From NCBI GenBank assembly GCA_030683005.1, contig JAUXMY010000032.1, forward strand, positions 95,922 through 159,921: a stretch of 64,000 nucleotides of DNA, in the 5' to 3' direction. The stretch comes from Caulobacter sp. (GTDB lineage Bacteria > Pseudomonadota > Alphaproteobacteria > Caulobacterales > Caulobacteraceae). Numbering within the stretch: the first letter of the stretch is position 1; every line of letters starts with the position of its first letter. The position numbers and the translations under genes are program-made. Below the pieces are notes generated by a model. The model saw only the letters and a program-made list of their open reading frames with translations, did not search any database and was not told the origin of the DNA. Below are positions 25,678 to 33,581 of this stretch, piece by piece.

Positions 25678-27555
25678 TCAGCCCCCGCCCATCGCCACCG
25701 AGACCCGGTAGGTGGTGAAGGCCGCCAGGTAGGCCAGCGCGAACATGTAGCTGAACATCACCGTCGGCCACAGCCAGCTGTTGGTCTCGCGCTTGACCAC
25801 CCCCAGGGTGGGCAGGCACTGCGGCGCGAACACGTACCAGGCCAGCACCGCCAGGCCCGAGGCCATCGACCACTGGCTGGCCAGGATGGCGCTCAGCGTC
25901 GCGCCGCCGGCGCCCTCGACGTCGCCCACCGCATAGACCGTGCCCAGCGCCGCCACGGCCACCTCGCGGGCGGCCATGCCCGGCACCAGGGCGACGGACA
26001 TCTGCCAGTTGAAGCCGATCGGGGCCAGGAAGGGTTCGATGGCGTGGCCGATCATGCCGGCGAAGCTGTAGTCGATGGCCGGGCCCGTGGCGTCCGCCGG
26101 CGCATAGGGGAAGGTCGACAGCACCCAGACCAGCACCATCAGCGGCAGGATGATGCGCCCGGCGCGATTGATGAAGATGCCTGCGCGCTGCATCAGGTTG
26201 CGCAGCACGTTGGCGGGATCCGGCAGGCGGTAGGTCGGCAGCTCCATCATGAACGGCTCCGAGGCCGTCCTCCAGAACAGGTTGCGGATGACGAAGGCGA
26301 CGATCAGGCCTGACACGATGCCGCTGGCGTAGAGGCCGAACATCACCAGCCCCTGCAGGTTGACGAAGCCCCACACGGTCCGGTCCGGGATGAAGGCGCC
26401 GATGATCAGGGTGTAGACCGGGATCCGCGCCGAACAGGTCATCAGCGGGGCGATCAGGATGGTGGTCAGGCGGTCGTGCTTCTGGTCGATGACCCGGGCG
26501 GCCATGACGCCGGGAATGGCGCAGGCGTGGCTGGACAGCAGCGGAATGAACGCCCGACCGTGCAGGCCGGCCGCGCCCATCATCCGGTCCATCAGGAAGG
26601 CGGCCCGGGCCATGTAGCCGCTGTCTTCCAGCAGCAGGATGAAGAAGAAGACGATCAGGATCTGCGGCAGGAAGACCAGCACGCTGCCGACCCCGGCGAT
26701 CAGGCCGTCGACGATCAGGCTGCGCAGCAGCCCGTCCGGCGTCACCATGGCGACCACTTCGCCCAGCCAGCCGAAGCCCGCCTCGATGCCGTCCATGGCC
26801 GGCGAGGCCCAGGCGAACACCGCCTGGAACATCACGAACAGGATGGTCGACAGGATGAGCAGGCCGCCGACCGGGTGCAGCAGCACGTCGTCGATGCGGC
26901 CGGTCCAGGTGTCGGGCCGCTCGGCCGGCCGGACGTGGGCCTTCATGATCCGCTGCGCCTCGGCGTGGGCCGCGCGGATCTCGGCCGCGGTCGGCTCGCG
27001 CCAGGTGCTTTCGGCGGGCGACACGGTCAGGGCCAGGGTCTCGGCCTGGGCGACCAGGTCCTCGATGCCGCGCTTGCGGGTGGCCACGGTGGTGACGATC
27101 GGGGCGCCGATCTCGCGCGACAGCCCCTCCAGGTCGATGCGCAGGCCCTGGCGCTGGGCGATGTCGTACATGTTCAGCGCCAGCACGAACGGCCGACCGA
27201 CCTGCTTGAGCTCCAGCGCCAGCCGCAGGACCAGCCGCAGGTTGGTGGCGTCGGCCACACAGACGATGACGTCGGGCGGCGTTTCTCCGGTCAGCCGGCC
27301 AAGCACCGCGTCGCGGGTGACCGCCTCGTCCGGGCTGCGGGCCCGCAGGCTGTAGGTGCCGGGCAGATCGAGCACCTGGATGACCCGGCCCGACGGCGCG
27401 GTGACCAGGCCCTCCTTCCGCTCGACGGTGACGCCGGCGTAGTTGGCGACCTTCTGGCGGCTGCCGGTCAGGGCGTTGAACAGGGCGGTCTTGCCGCTGT
27501 TGGGATTGCCCACCAGCGCCATGCGCGTGTGGCCGGAAACGACGGCGGCGTTCAA
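25678..27555 (-). CDS. feoB: ferrous iron transporter B
   Basis: A 625-residue FeoB. The N-terminal G domain has G1 LVGNPNSGKTALFNALTG (residues 14-31), the switch region VTVERKEG, G3 DLPGTYSL and G4-like NMYD. Two Gate regions follow in the membrane part, with FIPLLSSHACAIPGVMAARV and the repeated VPGMAAREVAVAALGTVY. It imports Fe(II) across the inner membrane with GTPase control. The start is TTG 27555, overlapping the feoA stop as TTGA. It is somewhat shorter than enterobacterial FeoB (about 770), which is normal for this group. Confidence 0.95.
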   Translation of the reverse strand: MNAAVVSGHTRMALVGNPNSGKTALFNALTGSRQKVANYAGVTVERKEGLVTAPSGRVIQVLDLPGTYSLRARSPDEAVTRDAVLGRLTGETPPDVIVCVADATNLRLVLRLALELKQVGRPFVLALNMYDIAQRQGLRIDLEGLSREIGAPIVTTVATRKRGIEDLVAQAETLALTVSPAESTWREPTAAEIRAAHAEAQRIMKAHVRPAERPDTWTGRIDDVLLHPVGGLLILSTILFVMFQAVFAWASPAMDGIEAGFGWLGEVVAMVTPDGLLRSLIVDGLIAGVGSVLVFLPQILIVFFFILLLEDSGYMARAAFLMDRMMGAAGLHGRAFIPLLSSHACAIPGVMAARVIDQKHDRLTTILIAPLMTCSARIPVYTLIIGAFIPDRTVWGFVNLQGLVMFGLYASGIVSGLIVAFVIRNLFWRTASEPFMMELPTYRLPDPANVLRNLMQRAGIFINRAGRIILPLMVLVWVLSTFPYAPADATGPAIDYSFAGMIGHAIEPFLAPIGFNWQMSVALVPGMAAREVAVAALGTVYAVGDVEGAGGATLSAILASQWSMASGLAVLAWYVFAPQCLPTLGVVKRETNSWLWPTVMFSYMFALAYLAAFTTYRVSVAMGGG

Positions 27556-27848
27556 AGCCCGTCCTCCTCGAAGGCGACTTCCACGGCGGCCGCCTCGCGT
27601 CGGCGCAGCGCCACGCGCGCGTCATCCAGCCGCACCGCCATCGGATCGTGGCTGAACAGGCCCTCGTGCAGCACCTCGACCCGCGCGCCCTCGACGAAGC
27701 CCAGCTCCAGCAGCCGTCGCTCAAGCTCCTCGACGCTCAGGGCGCCGCGCGCGTCCTCGTGCGGATGCACCCGGACGATGACGCCGCGCGCGCCGGGTGC
27801 GCCCTCGCTCAGGAAGCGGGCGGAAGGGTCAGACTGCGTATGGGTCAA
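27552..27848 (-). CDS. feoA: ferrous iron transport protein A
   Basis: A 98-residue SH3-like FeoA. The region RRLLELGFVEGARVEVLHEGLFSHDPMAVRLDDARVALRR (about 46-85) matches the family core. The first 20 residues look disordered and may be a misassigned start. It forms the feoAB operon and has a Fur-like site upstream. Confidence 0.88.
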   Translation of the reverse strand: MTHTQSDPSARFLSEGAPGARGVIVRVHPHEDARGALSVEELERRLLELGFVEGARVEVLHEGLFSHDPMAVRLDDARVALRRREAAAVEVAFEEDGL

Positions 27849-27877
27849 GGTATGGAGGTCCGGGCGCCCGACAAAAC

Positions 27878-27896
27878 TTGCGACTGATTATCAGCA
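27878..27896. promoter_or_regulatory. candidate Fur box for feoAB
   Basis: TTGCGACTGATTATCAGCA resembles alphaproteobacterial Fur sites (TTGCGA and TGATTATCA parts), 30 bases upstream of the feoA ATG. Inference from consensus similarity and function of the operon. Confidence 0.5.
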
Positions 27897-28015
27897 GGGC
27901 GGGCGGCTGTCGATGCATCGCCGACCGATCTCGAACATGCGGCGTTAATACAATCGACACCATGATCATCCGCGTCGGATACTCACCTCGACGATTCGCA
28001 AGGGCGGGTGCTGAA

Positions 28016-29275
28016 ATGCAGCGACTCACTCAGATCCTGATCGGCGCCGCGTTCCTCTGCCTGGCGCTCATCCTGTCGCTGACCATATGGCGCGCCGGGG
28101 GTGGCTGGGGTGCGGGCGTATCCGGCTTCGTCGCCGCCATGGGCGTTCTGGGCGTGGTCTACCTGCTGGTGGCGCGCGGCCTGGACCTCGCCAGCCTGCG
28201 CGGCGAGCTGGGCGCGATCCGCGAGGCGCACCTCATCCTGACCAGCCAGCTGGAAAAGGTCGACGCCCGCCTGACCGAGGTGGTCGAGACGGTCACCGTC
28301 GATGCGTTGCGCCGCTCCGAGGAACTGTCCAGCGAAGTGCACATGCTTGAGGACACTGTCCAGCGGATGGCCGAGAAGATGGAGGCGCAGCTGTCCAGCC
28401 GCGTCGCCGCCGCCCCGATGCACGCCTTCGGCCACTCGGCCCAGTCCGAGGCGCTGCTCGATACGGTCAAGGCCGCCCTGGCCGAGAACCGCGTCGACCT
28501 CTACCTGCAGCCGATCGTGTCGCTGCCGCAGCGCCGGACGGTCTTCTACGAAAGCTTCTCGCGGCTGCGCGACGACAGCGGCCGCGTGATGATGCCGGCC
28601 GAGTACCTGGCGGTGGCCGAGCCCGAGGGCCTGGTCGCGGCGATCGACAACCTGCTGCTGTTCCGCTGCGTGCAGATCGTCCGGCGCCTGGCCAAACAGG
28701 ACCGCAAGGTCGGCATCTTCTGCAACATCTCGCTGGCCAGCCTGTCGGACGAGCAGTTCTTCCCGCAGTTCCTCGACTTCCTGTCGGCCAACAAGGACAT
28801 GGCCGGCGCGCTGATCTTCGAACTGGGCCAGTCGGCCTTCTCGCGGCGCGGCGCGGTCGAGGCCCGGCACATGGCCCGGCTGGCGGACCTCGGCTTCCGC
28901 TTCAGCCTCGACAAGGTCAATGACCTGGACCTCGACTACCAGGACCTTGCCCGGGCCGACGTGAAGTTCATCAAGGTCGGCGCCCAGATGCTGCTCGACC
29001 AGCTGGAAGAGACCGACGGCCGGCTGGTGATCAAGTCGCTGCCCGACCTGCACGCCTCCGACTTCTCGCGCCTGACCCGCCGCTACGGCGTGGAGATCAT
29101 CGTCGAGAAGGTCGAGAGCGAGCGCCAGATCGTCGACATCCTCGACCTCGACCTCGCCTTCGGCCAGGGCCACCTGTTCGGCGAGCCCCGCGCCATCCGC
29201 GACGCCGTCCTCGCCGAAACCGACCCGCCCGCCGACTTCATGCGGGCCTCCATGCGCCGGGCGGTGGGGTACTAA
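28016..29275 (+). CDS. tipF: TipF-like degenerate EAL-domain protein
   Basis: A 420-residue inner-membrane protein: two close hydrophobic segments (about 5-25 and 33-53), a coiled coil from about 58 to 135 (LRGELGAIREAHLILTSQLE onward), then an EAL-type domain from about 155. The catalytic EAL tripeptide is replaced (YESFSRL, Glu at about 179 followed by Ser-Phe) and other metal ligands are altered, so it probably binds rather than hydrolyses cyclic di-GMP. This architecture is that of TipF, the c-di-GMP receptor that positions the flagellum in Caulobacter. Start 28016 follows AGGGCGGG; an in-frame ATG at 27962 lacks a ribosome site. Confidence 0.8.
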   Translation: MQRLTQILIGAAFLCLALILSLTIWRAGGGWGAGVSGFVAAMGVLGVVYLLVARGLDLASLRGELGAIREAHLILTSQLEKVDARLTEVVETVTVDALRRSEELSSEVHMLEDTVQRMAEKMEAQLSSRVAAAPMHAFGHSAQSEALLDTVKAALAENRVDLYLQPIVSLPQRRTVFYESFSRLRDDSGRVMMPAEYLAVAEPEGLVAAIDNLLLFRCVQIVRRLAKQDRKVGIFCNISLASLSDEQFFPQFLDFLSANKDMAGALIFELGQSAFSRRGAVEARHMARLADLGFRFSLDKVNDLDLDYQDLARADVKFIKVGAQMLLDQLEETDGRLVIKSLPDLHASDFSRLTRRYGVEIIVEKVESERQIVDILDLDLAFGQGHLFGEPRAIRDAVLAETDPPADFMRASMRRAVGY

Positions 29276-29280
29276 GCCGC

Positions 29281-29299
29281 CGCGTGTCGAAGGACGCAA
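29281..29299. repeat. partial family A repeat
   Basis: CGCGTGTCGAAGGACGCAA is the tail half of the family A element, immediately after the tipF stop. No head half is visible. Confidence 0.6.
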
Positions 29300-29340
29300 G
29301 GCGTTGACGCCCCACCTCCCACCCGCTAGCGCCTCACCCC

Positions 29341-30204
29341 ATGACCGCGCTGCCTTCCGGCCTTGCCGACCTCGCCGACCGCTATGACGTGCTGCTGAGC
29401 GACGTCTGGGGCGTCATCCACAATGGCCTTGAGAGTTTTCCCGACGCCTGCGCCGCCCTGGCCCGGTTCCGGGCGGAGAAGGGGCCCGTGGTCCTGATCT
29501 CCAACTCGCCGCGCCCGGCCAGCGATGTCGTCGCCCAGCTCGACGCGCTGAATGTGCCGCGCGAGGCCTGGACGGCCTTCATCACCTCCGGCGACGCCAC
29601 TCGCGTGCTGCTGGGCCAGAAGGCCGCGCTCGGCGCCGCCTGGCGCATCGGCCCGGATCGCGACATGCCGCTGTACGAGGGTCTGGGTCTTTCCTTCGCC
29701 GAGCCTGACGACGCGGCCTTCATAACCGTCACCGGCCCCTTCGACGACGAGGTTGAGACGCCCGAGGACTACCGCGACCGCTTCGCCGGTCCCGCCGCCC
29801 GCGGCCTGCCGATGATCTGCGCCAACCCCGACCGCGTCGTGCAGCGCGGCGACCGGCTGATCTACTGCGGCGGCGCCCTGGCCGATCTGTACGCGGACAT
29901 GGGCGGCGAGGTGCTGATGGCCGGCAAGCCCTTCGCCCCGATCTACGACCTCTGCCTGGCCGAGGCCTCGCGCCTGCTGGGCCGGCCGGTCGATCCGCGC
30001 CGGGTGCTCTGCATCGGCGACGGCGTTCACACCGACGTCCAGGGCGCCGAGCAACAGGGGCTGGACTGCCTGTTCATCGCCAAGGGCATTCACGGCGAGG
30101 CGGCCATGGGCCCGGACGGAAAGCTGTCGCCGGCCGCCGTCGACGCCCTGCTGGCCGCCGAGGGCGTCAAGGCCGGCTACGCGATGGCGGATTTGGTCTG
30201 GTAG
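29341..30204 (+). CDS. HAD-superfamily IIA hydrolase (TIGR01459-type)
   Basis: A 287-residue HAD phosphatase. Motif I is LLSDVWGVIHNG at about 19-30, with DVW in place of the usual D-x-D. Motif II is VVLISNSPRP, the Lys is in MAGKPFAPIY, and motif IV is CIGDGVHTDVQGA. The replacement of the second Asp of motif I by Trp-Gly is characteristic of this subfamily. Substrate unknown, a sugar phosphate or nucleotide is likely. The gene follows tipF and precedes a MaoC hydratase and ribF, all on the plus strand. Confidence 0.85.
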   Translation: MTALPSGLADLADRYDVLLSDVWGVIHNGLESFPDACAALARFRAEKGPVVLISNSPRPASDVVAQLDALNVPREAWTAFITSGDATRVLLGQKAALGAAWRIGPDRDMPLYEGLGLSFAEPDDAAFITVTGPFDDEVETPEDYRDRFAGPAARGLPMICANPDRVVQRGDRLIYCGGALADLYADMGGEVLMAGKPFAPIYDLCLAEASRLLGRPVDPRRVLCIGDGVHTDVQGAEQQGLDCLFIAKGIHGEAAMGPDGKLSPAAVDALLAAEGVKAGYAMADLVW

Positions 30205-30238
30205 ACGCGACACACAACAAGAACGAGGGAAACGCGCG

Positions 30239-30661
30239 ATGACGGCACTGTTCTTTGAAGACCTCAGCGTCGGCCAGTCGGCCGAGCTGACCCGCACCGT
30301 CGACGAGAAGGCCATCCAGGGCTTCGCCGACGTCAGCGGCGACCACAACCCGGTCCACCTGGACGAGGCCTTCGCCGCCACCACCCAGTTCAAGACCCGC
30401 ATCGCCCACGGCATGCTGTCGGCCGCCTTCATCTCCGCCCTGATCGCCGGCAAGCTGCCGGGGCCGGGCGCGATCTATCTGGGCCAGTCGCTCAGCTTCA
30501 AACGCCCGGTGAAGATCGGCGACGAGGTAGTGGTCACCGCCACCATTACCGCGCTTGACGCCGAGAAGGCCCGCGCCACCCTGGCCACCGTCTGCACCGT
30601 GAACGGCAAGGCCGTGATCGAGGGCGAGGCCCTGATCATGGTCCCGCGCAAGGGCGGCTGA
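30239..30661 (+). CDS. MaoC-family (R)-specific enoyl-CoA hydratase
   Basis: A 140-residue hot-dog-fold hydratase. The catalytic Asp and His lie in GFADVSGDHNPVHLDEAFA (about 24-42), and RIAHGMLSAAFISALI gives the conserved HGM. Single-domain members of this size (PhaJ-like) hydrate trans-2-enoyl-CoA to (R)-3-hydroxyacyl-CoA; mesaconyl-type hydratases are larger. Its stop overlaps the ribF start by one base (TGATG), so the two genes are coupled. Confidence 0.87.
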   Translation: MTALFFEDLSVGQSAELTRTVDEKAIQGFADVSGDHNPVHLDEAFAATTQFKTRIAHGMLSAAFISALIAGKLPGPGAIYLGQSLSFKRPVKIGDEVVVTATITALDAEKARATLATVCTVNGKAVIEGEALIMVPRKGG

Positions 30662-31590
30662 TGAGCCTGCGTATTGTCCACGGCTGGAAGGGCCTGTCCG
30701 ACGCTGACCGCGGCGCGGCCGTGGCGCTGGGCAACTTCGACGGCGTTCATCTGGGCCACCGCGAGGTGATCGCCGGCGCGGTTGAGGCCGGCCGGCGGCT
30801 GGGCGCGCCCGTGGGGGTGATCAGCTTCGATCCCCACCCGCGCCGGCTGTTCCATCCCGACGAGCCGGCCTTTCGCCTGATGACCACCGACCAGCAGGCG
30901 CGAGTGCTGGAGGCCATGGGCGTGGACCGCTTCTACGTCCTGCCGTTCGACTTCGAGATGGCCAACTTCAGCGACCGCGACTTCGCCCTGAAGGTCCTGC
31001 ACGAGGGCCTCGGCGTGCGCCACGTCGCCGTCGGCTTCGACATCTCCTTCGGCAAGGGCCGCACCGGCAGCCCGGCCCTGATGACGGCCTATGGGGATGA
31101 GATGGGCTTTTCCGTCTCCGTCGCCGAGGCGGTGGGCGAGGGGGCCGAGAAGTACAGCTCCACCGGGGTGCGCGAGGCGCTGCGCGAGGGCCGACCGCAG
31201 GACGCCGCGGCGATCCTGGGCCAGCCCTTCGCCATCGAGGGCGTCGTGCGCCGGGGACAGCAGCTGGGCCGCACCCTGGGCTTTCCGACCGCCAACGTCT
31301 TCATGATCGACTATGTGGTCCCGAAGCTCGGCGTCTACGCCACCCGCACCCGGCTGCCCGATGGCCGCGTCGTTCCCGGCGTCGCCAACATCGGCAACAA
31401 CCCCACGACGGGCGAGGTCGAAACCCGGCTCGAGGTCTGGCTGTTCGACTTCGACGAGGACCTCTACGGCCAGGTCATCGAGACGCAGCTGATCGCCTTC
31501 CTGCGCCCGGAGGAGAAGTTCGGGTCGATCGACGCAATGGTCGAGCAGATCCGGATGGACGAGCAGAGGGCGCGGGCCATTCTTCGCTGA
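30661..31590 (+). CDS. ribF: bifunctional riboflavin kinase/FAD synthetase
   Basis: A 309-residue RibF making FMN and FAD from riboflavin. The N-terminal adenylyltransferase domain has AVALGNFDGVHLGHREVI (about 21-38) and STGVREALREG. The C-terminal kinase domain has GRTLGFPTANV and the ending RPEEKFGSIDAMVEQIRMD. Length and order are standard. Provision of FAD suits the many flavoproteins nearby (ETF, ACADs, monooxygenase). Confidence 0.95.
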   Translation: MSLRIVHGWKGLSDADRGAAVALGNFDGVHLGHREVIAGAVEAGRRLGAPVGVISFDPHPRRLFHPDEPAFRLMTTDQQARVLEAMGVDRFYVLPFDFEMANFSDRDFALKVLHEGLGVRHVAVGFDISFGKGRTGSPALMTAYGDEMGFSVSVAEAVGEGAEKYSSTGVREALREGRPQDAAAILGQPFAIEGVVRRGQQLGRTLGFPTANVFMIDYVVPKLGVYATRTRLPDGRVVPGVANIGNNPTTGEVETRLEVWLFDFDEDLYGQVIETQLIAFLRPEEKFGSIDAMVEQIRMDEQRARAILR

Positions 31591-31596
31591 GTCAGG

Positions 31597-32040
31597 CTAT
31601 GGTCCGTCAAGCCATATCTTCATGACTTCAGTTTCGCGGCCCGGGGCGACCGGTTGGTTCTTCGGGAATTCATCCTGGCACTCTATGGCGTGTGTGAACG
31701 CGCGGGCCTGATTATCGGTCATCAGATCGAAGAAGTCTCCGCTGACCTGGGAGCCGTTCCAGGGCTTGAAACCCCAGGACCGCGCACGTTGACCACCCAC
31801 ACAGCCGTTGCGCCAATAGACGAAGTAGTAGCCGTCCGGCCTGGAGCGGCTAACCGCCCTGACTTCGTAGTCGTAGCCGGAGGAGCCCGGGCTTCCGGCG
31901 ACCCGCGCCACCAGAACCAGCACCTGTTCCCTGGTGCGGTCGGGCGCAAACAAGCTTCCATAGAACTGGGACTGGGCGGCCGCCGGGCCGGCGAACACCA
32001 CGGCGACTGAAAACACGAGACGGCCTAGAAGTCGGATCAT
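31597..32040 (-). CDS. small secreted hypothetical protein
   Basis: A 147-residue protein with a signal peptide MIRLLGRLVFSVAVVFAGPA (cleavage after AAA near residue 23). The mature part has two Cys (NGCVGGQR and AIECQDEF) and aromatic-rich sequence such as DGYYFVYWRNG. I start at ATG 32040 because a signal peptide begins there, while the same frame runs open far upstream without coding character. It converges on ribF with six bases between stops. Family not recognised. Confidence 0.65.
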   Translation of the reverse strand: MIRLLGRLVFSVAVVFAGPAAAQSQFYGSLFAPDRTREQVLVLVARVAGSPGSSGYDYEVRAVSRSRPDGYYFVYWRNGCVGGQRARSWGFKPWNGSQVSGDFFDLMTDNQARAFTHAIECQDEFPKNQPVAPGRETEVMKIWLDGP

Positions 32041-32193
32041 CTGCTCCCTCCATGGAGCGTTCACTATGTCTGCGGCCCGACAGATCGTCACCTCCGAACA
32101 TCGAGGTTCCCCGCCGTTCGCGTGTGAAGCGATCACCCCTTCCCACGCTCCCTCCGCCATGCTTCCGTTAACCAATCGGGGGCGGGGGCCGGG

Positions 32194-33264
32194 ATGATCA
32201 AGGGGCGCAAGTACGATCTGTTCGCGCAGGCCAGGCGCCCGCGCCGCCGGCTGCCGGCCACCTTCAACTACCCGCCCGAGACGCAGCTGGTCTTCGATCC
32301 GGGCGAGGCGCCGCCGCTGCTGGTCCGCGACATGAGCCTGCTGGACGCCTATTCCAACGCCGTGGTCGACGCCGTGGAAGCGGTGGGGCCGGCGGTGGTG
32401 CGGGTCATCCCCATCGTGCCGGACGGCTACATCGCCGGCGAGGGCTCGGGATTCTTCGTCAGCAGCGACGGGTTGATCCTGACCAACCGGCACGTCATCG
32501 CCGGGGTGAACCGCTTCGCCATCATCACCGCCGACGGCCACGGCCTGACCGCCCGGCCGATCGGCGAGGACGCCGACACCGACATCGCCGTGCTGCGGCT
32601 GGAACAGTCGATGCGGACGCCCTGCGCGAAGCTCGGCGACTCCAAGAGCCTGCGGCGCGGCCAGCTGGTCATCGCCATCGGCGCGCCGCTGGGCTTCGAG
32701 GCCACCGTGACCACCGGCGTGGTCAGCGCCCTCGGCCGATCGATCCGCGGCGAGCGCGGCCGGCTGATCGAGGACCTGATCCAGACCGACGCTGCCCTGA
32801 ACCCCGGCAACAGCGGCGGGCCGCTGGTCAACTCGGCCGGCGAGGTGATCGGCGTGGCCACGGCGGTGATCAGCGGGGCCCAGGGCCTGTGCTTCGCCGT
32901 CGCCTCCAACACCGCATCGTTCGTGATGAACGAGATCCTCAAGCACGGCTATGTCCAGCGCGGCTCGATCGGCGTAGTCGCCCAGCAGACGCCGGTGCCG
33001 CCGTCGATCCAGAAGTCGGCCGGGGTCAGCCAAGCCTACGCCGCCTGGGTGGCCAGCGTCGATCCCGGCGGTCCGGCCGCGAAGGCGGGCCTGGTCCAGG
33101 GCGACCTGATCGTCGCCGCCGACGGCAAGCCGATCACCGGCCTGGACGACCTGCTCCGCGTGCTCGGCCCCGGCAGCATCGGCAAGAGCATCGCCTTCGA
33201 CGTCGTCCGCGCCGGCCGGCGGATGACGGTGACCGTCACGCCGAAGATGCGGAAGCGGGGGTAG
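32194..33264 (+). CDS. HtrA-like trypsin/PDZ protease
   Basis: A 356-residue S1C serine protease with one PDZ domain. The triad is His in LILTNRHVIAG (about 97), Asp in EDADTDIAVLRL (about 128) and Ser in TDAALNPGNSGGPL (about 209). The PDZ domain covers about 265-350 (AWVASVDPGGPAAKAGLVQGDLIVAADGKPI part). Unlike DegP/DegQ, the N-terminus (MIKGRKYDLFAQARRPRRRL) has no signal peptide or membrane anchor, so it may act in the cytoplasm or have a misassigned start; no better upstream start was seen. Confidence 0.87.
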   Translation: MIKGRKYDLFAQARRPRRRLPATFNYPPETQLVFDPGEAPPLLVRDMSLLDAYSNAVVDAVEAVGPAVVRVIPIVPDGYIAGEGSGFFVSSDGLILTNRHVIAGVNRFAIITADGHGLTARPIGEDADTDIAVLRLEQSMRTPCAKLGDSKSLRRGQLVIAIGAPLGFEATVTTGVVSALGRSIRGERGRLIEDLIQTDAALNPGNSGGPLVNSAGEVIGVATAVISGAQGLCFAVASNTASFVMNEILKHGYVQRGSIGVVAQQTPVPPSIQKSAGVSQAYAAWVASVDPGGPAAKAGLVQGDLIVAADGKPITGLDDLLRVLGPGSIGKSIAFDVVRAGRRMTVTVTPKMRKRG

Positions 33265-33290
33265 GGCACGTCCTTCCCAACTCCACTCTC

Positions 33291-33407
33291 CGTCATCGTC
33301 GGACTTGTTCCGACGACCCATGCGTGATGCGCCGGCCCGATTCCCCGCAGAGTTCGATCGTGTCCCGGCAGTGTTCATGGGTCGTCGGAACAAGTCCGAC
33401 GATGACG
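33291..33407. repeat. 32-base perfect inverted repeat
   Basis: Arms 33291-33322 and 33376-33407 are exact reverse complements (CGTCATCGTCGGACTTGTTC at the outer end), separated by 53 bases. Each arm itself holds a short hairpin. The element occupies the 317-base gap between the protease gene and ileS; the remaining 33408-33581 holds nothing I recognise except the ileS ribosome site. Confidence 0.85.
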
Positions 33408-33581
33408 GGGGTTGGTGGATGCAGATAGTGCAAAACGCCTGACGCTCTGCTACAGCCCCGGCCCATGACTATGGCTTGGAAGACCTCGCGAATTATCCGC
33501 CCGGCGTGACGCCGCCGGGAACGGCCGCGCATGCCGGGACGTGACCCCGCACCCTTCCGACCTGACCCCGAGAAAGTCCCC

